DNA from: Lindgomyces ingoldianus
Taxonomy: Eukaryota > Ascomycota > Dothideomycetes > Pleosporales > Lindgomycetaceae
NCBI RefSeq assembly: GCF_010093535.1
Contig: NW_022985243.1
Location: forward strand, 34,554-98,553
Reading direction: 5' to 3'
DNA: 64,000 bases
How positions within the stretch are numbered: position 1 is the first letter of the stretch; each line of letters starts with the position of its first letter. The translations under genes and the position numbers were made by a program. This document shows, piece after piece, positions 48,601 through 59,394 of the stretch. The notes under the pieces were generated by a model that saw only the letters and a list, made by a program, of their open reading frames with translations, had not been told where the DNA came from and ran no database searches.

Positions 48601-48804
48601 ACACTCCACCTGCGTCTGGACTGCACGATTCGACCTGCAGGAGGACCGGAGCTGCGGCGACTGAGGGGGTTGCAAGATAAGTACCGGTACCTAACCCTAA
48701 ACCCCCCCGCCCCTACCTCTCCCCCCCCCCCTCTCTCCTAGAGAACCGGGGATAAGTACCGGAGGACGAGACGACTGCGCGGGACCCAGGGGAGTCGTGA
48801 ATCG
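48601..48804 (+). promoter_or_regulatory. LINE 5' untranslated region with C/G tracts
   Basis: Contains GTACCGGTACC, a CTAACCCTAAACCC stretch resembling one and a half telomere repeats, and two long C runs (on the other strand, G runs able to form quadruplexes). Present unmutated in both LINE 5' ends here. In LINEs this region normally holds the internal promoter. Confidence 0.55.
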
Positions 48805-50109
48805 ATGGAATCGGAGGTGGAGGACACGCGTCAGGGGCGGCAATCGACCCGAACACGCGTTAGGACGCCCAAGGCAACCAAGGCGGAGAATATAAGGAGA
48901 CAACAGGGAAACTCAAGCGATGGAAGCGGGACAGACGAGGTGATCAATGTCGACCAAGAGGCCCCCGGAGCCCCACAATCGACCCGCACTCGAGGCCGAC
49001 CAAGAACAAGACATGACAAAGGAACAGGTATACCCAAGAGAAGCGCAGGAGCGAGACAGAAGGAAGACCCATTAGCTGTGGTGCTCGCAGCACTCAAAGA
49101 GACCCAAGACAGGATGGTAGCCACAATGGAGCGGATGGAAAGAGAACACGCAACCCAGATTAAGACAATAACAAGGACACTCACCCAAGAGGTGGAGGCA
49201 CTAAAGGTAGAGAACAAAGCAATGGTAGACAAATTCAAGACCCTTCTAGCCAGATCTTATACGCTGCCTAGTGGATTGCCATCTTACGCCGCCGTGGCAC
49301 GATCGCCCCTAAGCAGCCAGCCCAGTAACCTACAGACCCTTTCCACCAACACGGCACCCTTAACAACAACAGACACACTCTACTGCACAATCAACACATC
49401 TAGGATTAAGGAGGTGGACAGGGAGAAGGCGAAACTAGGCAAGATTAGACAAGCCATCAAGGAGGAGATGCGGACAAACTACAAGCGCGCGGAATGGCGA
49501 TGTGCGGCAGTGGTTAGGGACCCGAGGAACACCAATCGAATCAGAGTCACATGTAGGGACGAAAGTGAGCTCCAGGCGGTCAACGAGGCAGCCCGCAAGA
49601 CGGCGGCCAGGGGAGTTAGGATACTGCGCGACCAGCTCTTCCCAATCAGGGTAGATAACGCCAACCGGCTAGCGGTGCTGTCAGAGGAAGGACAAATCCG
49701 ACCAGGAGCCCCAGAGGCTCTCAGGGCCGAAAACAGGGTGCAGGTAGCAAAAGTCAGCTAGCTAAGTAGAAAGGATTCAGGAAAAGCATATAGATTAATG
49801 GTGGTGTATGTCACTAAGGGCAGCGATGCAGCCTGGCTGCTACAAGAACAGTACTTCCACATTAACGGAGAATCTGCATACACAAGACCGTTTGAACCGC
49901 GAAATGGACTATTGCAGTGCTACCAATGCCAACAGCTAGGGCACAAGGCATTCACATGCACGAGGCAGCGGGTTTGTGCTAGGTGCGCCAGCGAAGGACA
50001 CCACCACAGCAAATGCCAAGTGATGGTCCCTAAATGCGTACCCTGTGGGGGCCCCCATGAATCTTTCTCTAGGAACTGTCGAGTGCTATACCCTGGTCGG
50101 GATGCCTAG
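48805..50109 (+). pseudogene. LINE ORF1 (Gag-like, three Cys knuckles), one stop
   Basis: RNA-binding protein of the LINE. One reading frame from the ATG at 48805 to TAG at 50107, interrupted once by TAG at 49759, where Trp (TGG) would be expected, a RIP-type change. N-terminal basic disordered region (about 1-90), coiled coil (about 92-150, …RMEREHATQIKTITR…), a central domain, then the knuckles CYQCQQLGHKAFTC, CARCASEGHHHSKC and CVPCGGPHESFSRNC at 49918-50085. ORF2 overlaps it by 8 bases, as in other Tad1-type LINEs. Confidence 0.85.
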
Positions 50110-53100
50110 GACGCTCAAGATATTCCAACTTAATGCGGGAAAGAGACGCGAGGTACTGCACAGCGTAGTAAATAACAAGCAACTACAAGACTTTGCTGTA
50201 TTAGCTATTTAAGAACCTCATGCGTGGAGGAACAAAGAAGGGAGGATCATCACAACACCAGCCAGACACGCCCACTGGGCCAAATTTACGCCAACCGCAT
50301 GTAGGGACGGGAGGTGGCCCTTCCGGAGTATGCTCTGGATACAGAAAGACATCGAGGCTGAACAGCTGCCGGTACAGTCGCCGGACCTCACAGCAGCGAC
50401 GCTACGACTACCCGGTCGAACGGTCCTGGTAGTGTCAGTCTACGTCGAGATAAGAGATGAGCGAGCACTAAGGGAGACAATAAATCACATCCGGACCCTA
50501 ATCTAAACCGCACACGACTGAACCAGGACGCGGGTGGACGTGGTCCTGGCAGGTGATTTCAGCCGACACGACTAATTGTGGGGAGGGGATGATGTGTTAA
50601 ACACTCACCAAGGCGAAGCAGACCCTATTATACACCTCATGGCGGACTATTCACTCCACAGCCTACTTCCTAGGGGCACGAAAACATGGCAGCAAGGAAT
50701 AAGTGAGAGCACTATTAATTTAATGCTAACCTTAGACAACCTGGCGGCTACAGCACTATGCTGTAAAGTCTATAAGACAGAACATAGGTTAGATTACAGA
50801 GCAATTAAAACAACCTTTAATGTAGACACCCTAGGACAGCAAGTAGAAGCAAGACTATTGTTTAAAAATGCACTATAGGAAGCAATACAAACAAGAGTTA
50901 AGGAGACGCTTAAAGCTAAACTAATAGGGGGCAGTGTACAGCAACAGACAGATAGGCTGATGGGAGCAGCAATAGAGGCAGTCCACAAGCTGACCCTAAG
51001 AGCCAGGCCCTTGCTGTATGCAAAAAGATGGTGGACTGCAGACCTTACGCAGTTGCGAAGGGTATATACGCACTAGAGGAACAAGGCAAAAGTGGAACAG
51101 CAGGCAGGAAGGACAAGTATGGAGACAGAACAACAGGCGAAGGCAGCAGCAAAGGAATTTCACAACGCAACGCGGCGGCAGCGCAGAACCCACTAGGAGG
51201 ACTTTCTGGCGGACAATGCTAACATTTAGAAAGCTACAAGATACCTTAAGCTAGATAGTGCTGCAACATTTAACAAAATACCCCCTCTAGAGAGAACTAA
51301 CAGATTAAGCACAGGAGGAAATCTAGAGATAGCAGACAAGTTGCTGCAGTTGTTCTTTCCACCGCTCCCAGACACTATTGAGAATGAGGGCGAACGCCAG
51401 CAACGTAGCCCGGTTAGCATGCCCGACCTAACCATGGACAAAATAGAATGCTGTCTGTTCGCGGCCAAGCCGTGGAAGGCACCAGGCGATGATGGGCTCC
51501 CAGTCATGGTATGGAGGCAGCTATGGCTGGTTGCGAAAGAGAGGATCCTACTTTTGTTTTAAACATCACTAGGGGAGGGGGTCATCCTAGCACAGTGGAG
51601 AAACGCTTGGATTGTCCCGCTTAAAAAGCCAGGAAAGGCAACTATAGAGTGGCAAAGTTGTGGAGACCCATCTCTCTACTATTAACTCTTAGCAAGATCC
51701 TTAAAGCTGTTGTAGCAGAGAGAATCTTATATGCAACAGAAACATACAGGTTACTTCCTATAAACTACTTTAGTAGAAGGAAACAGCAATTAGCAGAACA
51801 AGCGCTATTAATGTTGCAAGAACACATCTACAACGCATGGAGATCTAGGAGAGTGCTAAGTCTAGTAAGCTTTGACGTAAAAGGGGCATACAACAGAGTA
51901 TGCAAAGACAGGCTAACCCAGAGGCTCCGTGCCAGAGGGATACCACCAGGCCTAGTACAATGGATAGACGCCTTTTGCTCTAATTGTACAGCAACTATTA
52001 CAGTCAACAGCTACACGTCCGAGGAGAAACTGCTGCCCTAGGCAGGGCTCCCACAGGGATCCCCCCTTTCTCTAATCCTGTTCCTCTTCTTTAACGCTAA
52101 TCTAGTCTAACACTAGATTAATGCTTATAGCAGTTTATTTGCCTTTATAGACAACTACAACGCTTAGGTGACAGGACCCTTAGCTAAAGAAAATTACGTG
52201 AAACTTTAAAACATTATTAAAAGAGCAACAAGGTAGGAGAAGAGAAGCAGGGCAACCTTTAAGGGGGACAAGACCACCCTAATACACTTTATAAGAAATA
52301 GAGGCAAAACAAGCGCAAAACTAGTAAGCGTTAAAGGACAGCTAGTTAAACTAACAACAGAAGCTAAGATCCTAGGCGTTATTATAGATACAGGGCTAAG
52401 ATATAAGCAGCACATAGCAAGGGCAGCAGCAAGGGGCCTAAGGGCAGCCCTAGCGCTGAGGCGGTTACAGATGGTCTCCCCTGCTACAGCCCGGCAGCTT
52501 TTCAAGTCAACAGTAGCACCAGTGGTAGACTACGCATCAAGTGTATGGATGCACGCGTGCGGCACAATTTCAATGGGAGCGATAAACAGAATACAGAAAA
52601 TAGGAGCTTAAGCTGTTACAGGCTGCTTCTAGACAGTTGCTGCGGCTGTGGCAGAGGCAGAAGCGAGTCTACAGACAGTGCATGAACGCCACACAGTAAG
52701 GGCTATTAAGATGTGGATTAATGTCCACACGCTGCTAAGGACAAACCCTATGTTAAAATTCTATATTACAGGCTTTTAACAGTTTTAATTACTGCTGCAG
52801 AATATTGCAGAATAGCTAGAGGGGCTTAATACTAACTAGATAAAAATAATTAATCCACACAGTGTGCAGCTATAGGACTGTTGCATCTTAGCAATAATTA
52901 AACTAGACTAAGCAAAGGCTATAACACTAGCTAACTAGTGTAACTGTATTAGAATTGCAACAATCGCATCTGTCCAGCTTAGTATAGTAGGGATGGGAGG
53001 GGCGATAGACGACACGCAGAGGGGAGCGCCCGCTTAAGCTGCTACCTCGTCCTTCACCTTAGGACCCAGGACGGAGCAAAACCCCTACACAGCGGAGCTG

Positions 53101-54450
53101 GCAGCGATGGCGGCAGCGCTGACCTCCCTCCTGACATGCCAGACGGCGGACCAGGTCATCATTCTCACCAGCAGCCAAGCGGCCATACAGGCAATACGCC
53201 AACCGCGGGATCAGTCCAGCCAAGCCAGCATCAAACAGATCTACAACGCGACTTAGGCACTAAGGGAAAGGCGGTGCTCTGTACGTATAGTATGGTGCCT
53301 AGCAGGAAGCAACAATTTAGTAAAGAAGGCTAAGGAAGCAGCAAGGAAAGCCACAGCAGACAGCAGCGCGCTAACTAGACCCTTTTACTAAGCAAGGTTA
53401 ACAGTAACTAGGACCACAGTAAGAAACTAGGGACAGAGAAAAGACTTACTAACAGGAGTAGGGAGATACTCGCGCAAGATGGACATAGCTCTACTAGGGA
53501 AACACACTAAGAAGCTCTACAACGCCCTAACCTAGCAAGAAGCAAAGATACTAGCACAATTCAGGGCTTCCAACAGGCCGTACTACGGTCTGTACAAAGT
53601 AAACCGTAACGGTCACGTGTTCAGTACAAACGTACCGAGTTCGTGAGCCGTACCGTACGATTAATGATGCCCTAGGTACGGTACGTAGTACGGATGTCTC
53701 AAAAATGCCTATTACAGACCATTTTCTATTCCAGAGTTATCTATCCACGCCTCTTGCCGCCTTACAGGCCTCATCTAGTCCTATCTGCTCTTGTTACTAG
53801 GGAGAACTAGTTATTTTATAGTTAATTAGACCTTAATCTTGCGTCTCTAGAGACCCATAGTCTTAGCTGTTTCGACTAGAGTACGGCGTACTTTAATCGA
53901 ATCGTACTACTCGTACAGATCACGTGAGCCGTAACAGTTACGATACGTACACCTACCTCTCCTCCTCCCTGTCGTACGAACGTACACAAAATCTCACCCG
54001 TACAGGCCTTAAAATCGCCCAATCGTACAGTACTACGCCTTGTTAGAAGCCCTGAGCACAATTACAAACTAGGATGACACAGCTAAACACATACCTGTAC
54101 TAAATAGGAGCTGCAGACTCAAACATGTGCATATGTAGTTAGGCAGAAGAAACTATTCAGCACTTCCTCTTCTAATGCTAAAGATGGGACACACTCTAAA
54201 TACAAATGCTTTAGCAAACAGAGACTAGAAGAGGAAACCTCCCCTTCTTTCTAGGGGGAAAGGCACCAGCAGACCTGGCAGAATGGTTGCTAGACATTAA
54301 CACAGTAAAGATAACAGTTAGGTACGCAATAGCAACAGGCCGCCTAGAGTAAGAAAGAAGATAGGAACCTAGAACTATAGAGACAATAGTAGAAAAGAGA
54401 CGCTTAATACTAACCCTACATAACAGCAGGCTCTGCTTTACTTGCTAATA
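50102..54450 (+). pseudogene. LINE ORF2 (endonuclease, RT, RNase H), inactivated
   Basis: Starts ATGCCTAGGACGC at 50102. Apurinic-type endonuclease 50102-50860 (FQLNAGK; DFSRHD; DYRAIKTTF). Reverse transcriptase about 51200-52500 (LWRPISLL; VSFDVKGAYNRV; GLPQGSPLSLILF). RNase H about 52990-53400 (NPYTAELAAMAAAL). C-terminal zinc motif near 54120-54185 (MCICS…TIQHF). The first in-frame stop is at 50210 (expected Gln), with many others later. The RT active site at 52144-52155 reads FIDN instead of FxDD, so it would be dead even without the stops. A MITE interrupts the frame at 53562. Confidence 0.85.
53562..54054 (-). mobile_element. 493-bp MITE of the hAT-like element
   Basis: Ends CAGGGCTTCCAAC…GTTAGAAGCCCTG, flanked by the 9-bp duplication AGCACAATT (53553-53561, 54055-54063). 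Both termini match those of the 3072-bp element at 59771-62842, in opposite orientation, so it is an internal deletion derivative. Rich in GTACG/CGTAC palindromic subterminal motifs. Little RIP. Confidence 0.85.
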
Positions 54451-54799
54451 AAAGGACTTTAAACACTTAAAGAAGAGACTTTAAGAACACTTGCTACAAA
54501 TTACAATTAAGGGGATATGTAACAACTACGCCAGATAGCGGAGCAGGAGGCATGTAAGGGCTACGAGGAGTTAAGCCATCACTAAGGAAGCGCTTAGGTA
54601 ATAACGCACTAGTGCCCTCTAGGCTAGAGCCGGGCGTAATAAAGACATCATCATCATCATCATGCTGCAAGTTGTTGCAAAATGCTGCAACATGCAATTT
54701 GCAGCAACATACTGTTCGAGCTTATTGCTCGTACTATGTAGCAGCTTTCGTCCAGCGTTCCTCCTGTCTTGACAGTAGGTGCGCATATCTGACACTGGG

Positions 54800-55669
54800 A
54801 CATCCGGCCTTACAGTGTGCCTATAACGCTTGCACCCTAAGCAGTGCCTGCTACATATTGGTATGATTGAAACGTATTTCGTAGGCTGTGGGTCTACGAA
54901 ATTTAGCAGGTTCGGGTCGCATTGCTGATCATAGCAATTCCGAGCTATATAGGTGTTGGCACCGGTTACCTAATTAGCTTACTAGATCAAGTTAGAGCTA
55001 TTGTATTATAAATTTACGTTTTCTTCCTTTTCCGTCTACAGTATTAGACTGTTGTGTGCTTTCCGATACTGCAAATTGCTAAAAGGGATGAACTAAGAGT
55101 TGCGCAAGTTGCAGATAATATAATTACAATAAAAGGATTAATTAAGTAACAAGCAAAATTGCCTAGCTCTAATACTATCAGATAGGAGGCTGGATAGGAA
55201 TACGTAAATAGGAAGATACAACACTGAATATTTCCTAAATCTTTTTACTGTTAGGCTTTGGCAGGTTTAAGGGAGGCCCGTTAGGGGACCTATTGAATTC
55301 CGTGGGCTCCCGACCCTGATAAAAACATCCCCTGGGGCTAAATAACATCCATAGCGTTTATGTATTTTGTAAGTCAGAGGCGCCAATAGTACTGCCGCAC
55401 TACGAATCATATATCCCGAGTAATGTAAGAGAATTAACTAGAAAATTCATGTTCCAGGTGACGGCAGCAGAACGAATATAAGCCTATGAGAACTCTAATT
55501 ACGATACGTCGCTAAATAGAAGACTTTGGTTATAGCCGACGATCAGTGAAGAGAAAGCTATTGGAACGCAGAAACGTAGTGTATTTTTGCAATATTTTGT
55601 ACACTGGATCCAGTTGAGACCGTTGGTGTAAGGGAAGGTTACCTCGTTTCGATCGGCAGGTAGGTAGTT
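54800..55669. other. Intergenic; nothing recognised
   Basis: Mostly normal composition with no gene-like frame. Contains the 3' region of the pepsin-like gene. Confidence 0.4.
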
Positions 55670-57104
55670 CTACCTGGGCCGATTTGCCAGCAAAATACTC
55701 CGGCGCCCAGCGTCAAAAACGCTGTGTAATCCATTCAGGAACGGATTGCCTAGCAAAATGAATCCCTGCTTACTTCTCTCCTCACCCATGCCAATGAACG
55801 CCGAGACACACTTGATTTTGTTCACTTGGTCATCTTCGGCTTCAATCAGGTAGTCCCAAGGAGTTAACTCAATTTGCTGACCCAACGGCCCAAGTGCAAG
55901 ACGCCAGTTGGGCAGTTCTTCACGTTTTTCGCACTCGACCCAGTCGAACACGTCTCTGACGCCGATTTGCTCGTTTGCCCGCCTTGCGATATGCTCTGGA
56001 AGAGCGATCCACGGAAACGAACTCGAGATCATTGCCGTAGTATTTTCCGTCGTAAGTGGAGTAGGCGGACCAGACGCGTTAAACGTCATGGACATGTTCT
56101 GGAGAGCAACCTGCCACCCGTTGCTTGCGTAGAACTCCCACAATCTGTCACCCAGTCCTGCTTCCGTTGTTAATGGAAGCTCTATTGCTGTGGTATTGTC
56201 CATATCTTCAGGCCGACCGCCGAGGATCAGTTCGCCTCCCTCTTGGCTAGACCTCCCAAGACGCAGACTGAATATTGGCTCATCCAGAAGTCTTTTCTCT
56301 ACCATGCTCTGGAAAGGATATGAAGCATTTGGGGGAAAATTATTCCAATTGTCCTTGATTGGACGGAGGGCAAGTCCAAGTGCGGTGTCGAATAGATCGT
56401 CGCGCTCCATGGGTGTAGGGTAATACACAACTGCTTCCTCAAACAACTGGTCTGCGATTTCAAGATCGGAAATGTGAATACTATCACGCGACACGTTGCC
56501 CCAAGTGTGAATACCCGCTTGCCCAGGATATTCCAATTTGCATGACCTGAGATCGGCTTTGTAGGTGGATGAAGAAGAAGAATTGTACAATGGATGAATT
56601 TCGCAGTACAATTTATCATAGTCATCGTAGGTGCAGTTTGTAGAAGGGACAAACAACGGCCCCCAACTGGTATCAAGTTGCGCTCGGAACCCAACGGGAG
56701 GATTTCCAAGTCCGATGTCGACAACGTACATACTAGAGAAAACTGTGTCATCTTGACCGTCGCCATTATTGCCATTTCGCAGAACGGACAGTCTCAGAGG
56801 CTTTTGGAAGATATCGGAAAAGCTGTCCATCGACCTAGCTCGAGGACTTGCGCCGTCCCAAAGTGGAGAGGACGGAAGTCTCAATTGCCCTTGAACACGA
56901 CTGAACTATGCTTTAGTTTAGCTTCACGATTCGAAGAGGAACATACCTCTCCAAGGCGCCTACGAAGTTTGGCTCGTGCAAAAATTTAATATTCCACCCC
57001 GTTGTGTATCTCGTTATGGGTAAGCGCAGGACAACAGCATTCACCTGAGAGGACCGAAATATCAAGCAAAGACAGGTAAAGGCGAAGAAAATGCTGAACT
57101 CCAT
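55670..57104 (-). CDS. Pepsin-like (A1 family) protein, catalytic residues lost
   Basis: Two exons, 57104-56947 and 56900-55670, with a 46-bp GT-AG intron; 462 aa. Signal peptide MEFSIFFAFTCLCLIFRSSQVNA, so probably secreted or wall-bound. A1-fold landmarks: YVVDIGLGNPP, then the first active-site loop as LDTSWGPLFVP (Asp129, but Gly of DTG replaced by Ser), LILGGRPEDMD, and the second loop as TAMISSSFPWIALP, where Ser345 stands at the catalytic Asp. FILLGNPFL near the C-terminus is the usual segment before the last strands. There are no stops or frameshifts, so the gene seems maintained as a non-proteolytic protein (inference). There are many N-glycosylation sequons. Another possibility is very recent loss of function. 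Confidence 0.85.
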
Positions 57105-58074
57105 GTTGTGAGTGTGAAGCTCTGATTGTGGGGCGAAGGCATGTTGTTGGGCCTTTTGACGTGATGGGCTGTGCCGCATGCGTTGGCACAAATGAAACGT
57201 GGCAGTGCAGCTCACTTCATCAGGTTTTAACCTCTCATTACAACAACAATCCTGCAATTCTCAATCACATGCTTCATCAGTGTGATATACGTGTAAGTAT
57301 CTTCTACTTCTTTGTTTTTGTGACTACTACAGCGCATAGTATTCCTGATGAGCGCTGCCACACTCCCGGGTCACTTTCTCGCAGTTTATGGTGTCTTCAC
57401 TTCAGTGCAGGTTGGCGAGATGAAGTGCCTCCAAACTCTGGCTCGAGAGCTCGGCTTCATATTCTTTTAATTACTATGCCTTAATCCTACGAACAAATCG
57501 CCACTGGCTTTCATTATTTCTAGAGCGGCGGTTTCTTATAGCAACTCGCGTGTCCTTTCAGCCTTGCCTGAATAGTCTCCTCGAACCCTTCAGTGTGCGT
57601 CGTGTATTAAGGCGTTGAGAGCTACTCCAATTGAGATTTTGACACGTACTTCTTCTTATTCCTCGCTACCAATGCTATTTACGCCTCACTGCTCCAATTT
57701 TGCTCCTACGGGATTCAGATCCATTTGAACACTCATCCCAGTTCCTCTACAAGCTATCGTTAGAGCTCCCCAAGACATTTTCACCACGTCTACGCATCGA
57801 TTCGATTCAGAGCACGATTTAAGGGGAGTGGAAGGGGGCCCTATCGCTATGGATCGATTGTTCGCCTCAAAAGTGTGTTGGAGAGTCTGCGCCAGTTGAT
57901 CCGTCTCAGTTCGGAGCATATGTATCCCATTTTGCTCCCCGAAATATAGACTGTCATGGCTTCCGTCAAAGGGTTCATATGAGATCTCCAGGAATCAATC
58001 TCTGCATTATTTAGTACTATCTTGAAACCACTTTGATCTCAGATCTTACTTCTCTACCCGTCTCTCTGCCAAAC
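57105..58074. other. Divergent intergenic region
   Basis: Lies between the starts of the pepsin-like gene (-) and the SGNH hydrolase locus (+), so it should hold both promoters. Normal composition, no further gene recognised. Confidence 0.4.
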
Positions 58075-59394
58075 ATGCATTTTCTCTTATGGTATATAGG
58101 AGCCGGAGGAGCTTTAGTTGCGCTATCCACCGCTAGTAAGTCATAACTCCATCTAAAAAACGTTTAGATCATGGCTAAGAAAGTTTCTCCAGATGCCTCT
58201 GACAATGATACCGATACGAACGGTCCTGAAACACCTTCTCTCGTGGATCTGAACTTCCCTGATTTCAATGAATCAGCAAACTTTCCACCCCTACATCCCG
58301 CTGAGTGAGTTGCTGTAGGCGACTCTTTCGCTGCAGGCCCTGGTGCTGGGAAGGCTTTCGATAACGATGCGAAGTGCATGAGACGGTTCGAAGCATACCC
58401 CAACTCTATGCAAACTCACAAGTACATGCCCGGACCCCACGAACCACAACCTGGAGATCCTAAACCGAAAGACAATTTCGTGGCGTGTACTGGGGCTAAA
58501 ACTAGGCATTTACTCAATTTCACGATGCCTAACAAACAACTTAAATCGATCAATTCGGATGGTTCAGAGAATTTTAAGACGTCCTTTGCTACACTGTCCA
58601 TCGGCGGAAACGACATCGGATTCAGTAAGATCCTCAGAGGTTGCCTCCTCACTTTGAAGTCTCATTGCGACGAAAGTCTCGCAAACGCAACGAATGAACT
58701 ATATTGCGGCAGCTTCTTCGCCAAGTACAATAACGTACTTACGGAAATGATAGAGAAACGATTCCACCTTACCCCGGACGCCGATTTTGCATATCGCACT
58801 TGGGTCTACCAAACCAGTTACTCCCAGTTCTTCGAAGAAGACACAACACAGTGCAATAAAGCCAGTTTCCTGCCTTTTGGGCCGTACGCTACGCAAGAAT
58901 TGCGCAAAAAGTTGAACCGCTTGACGCAGTCCCTCAACTACGTTCTACAGTACTGGATCGACATGAGGAACGTGCATTGGACACTCGATAAGTCCATGTG
59001 GGGTGATAAATACTTCACAGCCATAGACTGGGTGAACGTGGATTGGGTATATACTGGACACAGGTTCTGTAGAGAAGGAGTAAATGAGCCAAATTACAAA
59101 GACCCAGACACGTGGTTCTATTACCTCCCTATTCCTCGTGCGCTGGATGGTAATTGCAGCGAAGTGGAAGTGGGCGAGGCCATCGAGAAGTTTACGTGGG
59201 AGCCTGACGAACCCGGAGAATATACGTGGAACTTGGATGACCCAAGTTCCCTTGGAGACCTTGGAGACAAGGTGAATTGGGTTCGTACCTTTCATCCTAA
59301 GTCAGCAGGACACGCTCAGACACGAAACATGATGTTTTTGAAGCTATACTATGACCTAGCGCTCAAAGGGCTCTCTAAAAACGTTTCGTTATAA
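58075..59394 (+). pseudogene. Secreted SGNH/GDSL hydrolase, premature stop
   Basis: Exon 1, 58075-58135, encodes a signal peptide (MHFLLWYIGAGGALVALSTA). A 57-bp intron follows, then exon 2 from 58193. The frame is broken by TGA at 58306, where Trp is expected immediately before the active-site block. Downstream, all SGNH blocks are intact: GDSFAAGPGAG (block I, nucleophile Ser), ACTGAKT (block II Gly), SIGGNDIGF (block III Asn) and FHPKSAGH (block V His). The frame then runs open to TAA at 59392. This is the lipase/esterase type seen in large secreted fungal proteins. Only a stop, no RIP-like saturation, so loss may be recent or the stop a sequence error. Confidence 0.75.

Larger units (their letters stand above)
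48530..54660 (+). mobile_element. Tad1-like LINE, nearly full length, partly RIPped
   Basis: About 6.1 kb: 5' untranslated region, ORF1 (Gag-like), ORF2 (endonuclease-RT-RNase H) and a 3' tail ending in repeated ATC/CAT triplets (54647-54663). The insertion duplicated about 9 bp of the host LTR (ATGCTGCAA on both sides). The 5' third is almost unmutated; stops and TA dinucleotides increase from about 50.2 kb. It carries a MITE at 53562-54054. Not capable of autonomous movement. Confidence 0.85.
48326..54794 (+). repeat. Solo LTR (360-bp family) split by a LINE
   Basis: The 5' part is 48326-48529 and the 3' part about 54664-54794. They start TGTCAGAT and end ATCTGACA, flanked by CTGGG at 48321-48325 and 54795-54799. 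Matches the intact solo LTR at 32583-32942. The LINE lies between, in the TGCTGCAA-rich middle. Confidence 0.8.

Noticed and set aside
48685..48710. Telomere-like CTAACCCTAAACCC
   Set aside because: Less than two units, present in both LINE 5' regions, and followed by C runs; part of the LINE, not a telomere.
49759..49761. TAG as the natural end of LINE ORF1
   Set aside because: The same frame continues through three Cys knuckles to 50107; the stop fits a mutated Trp codon.
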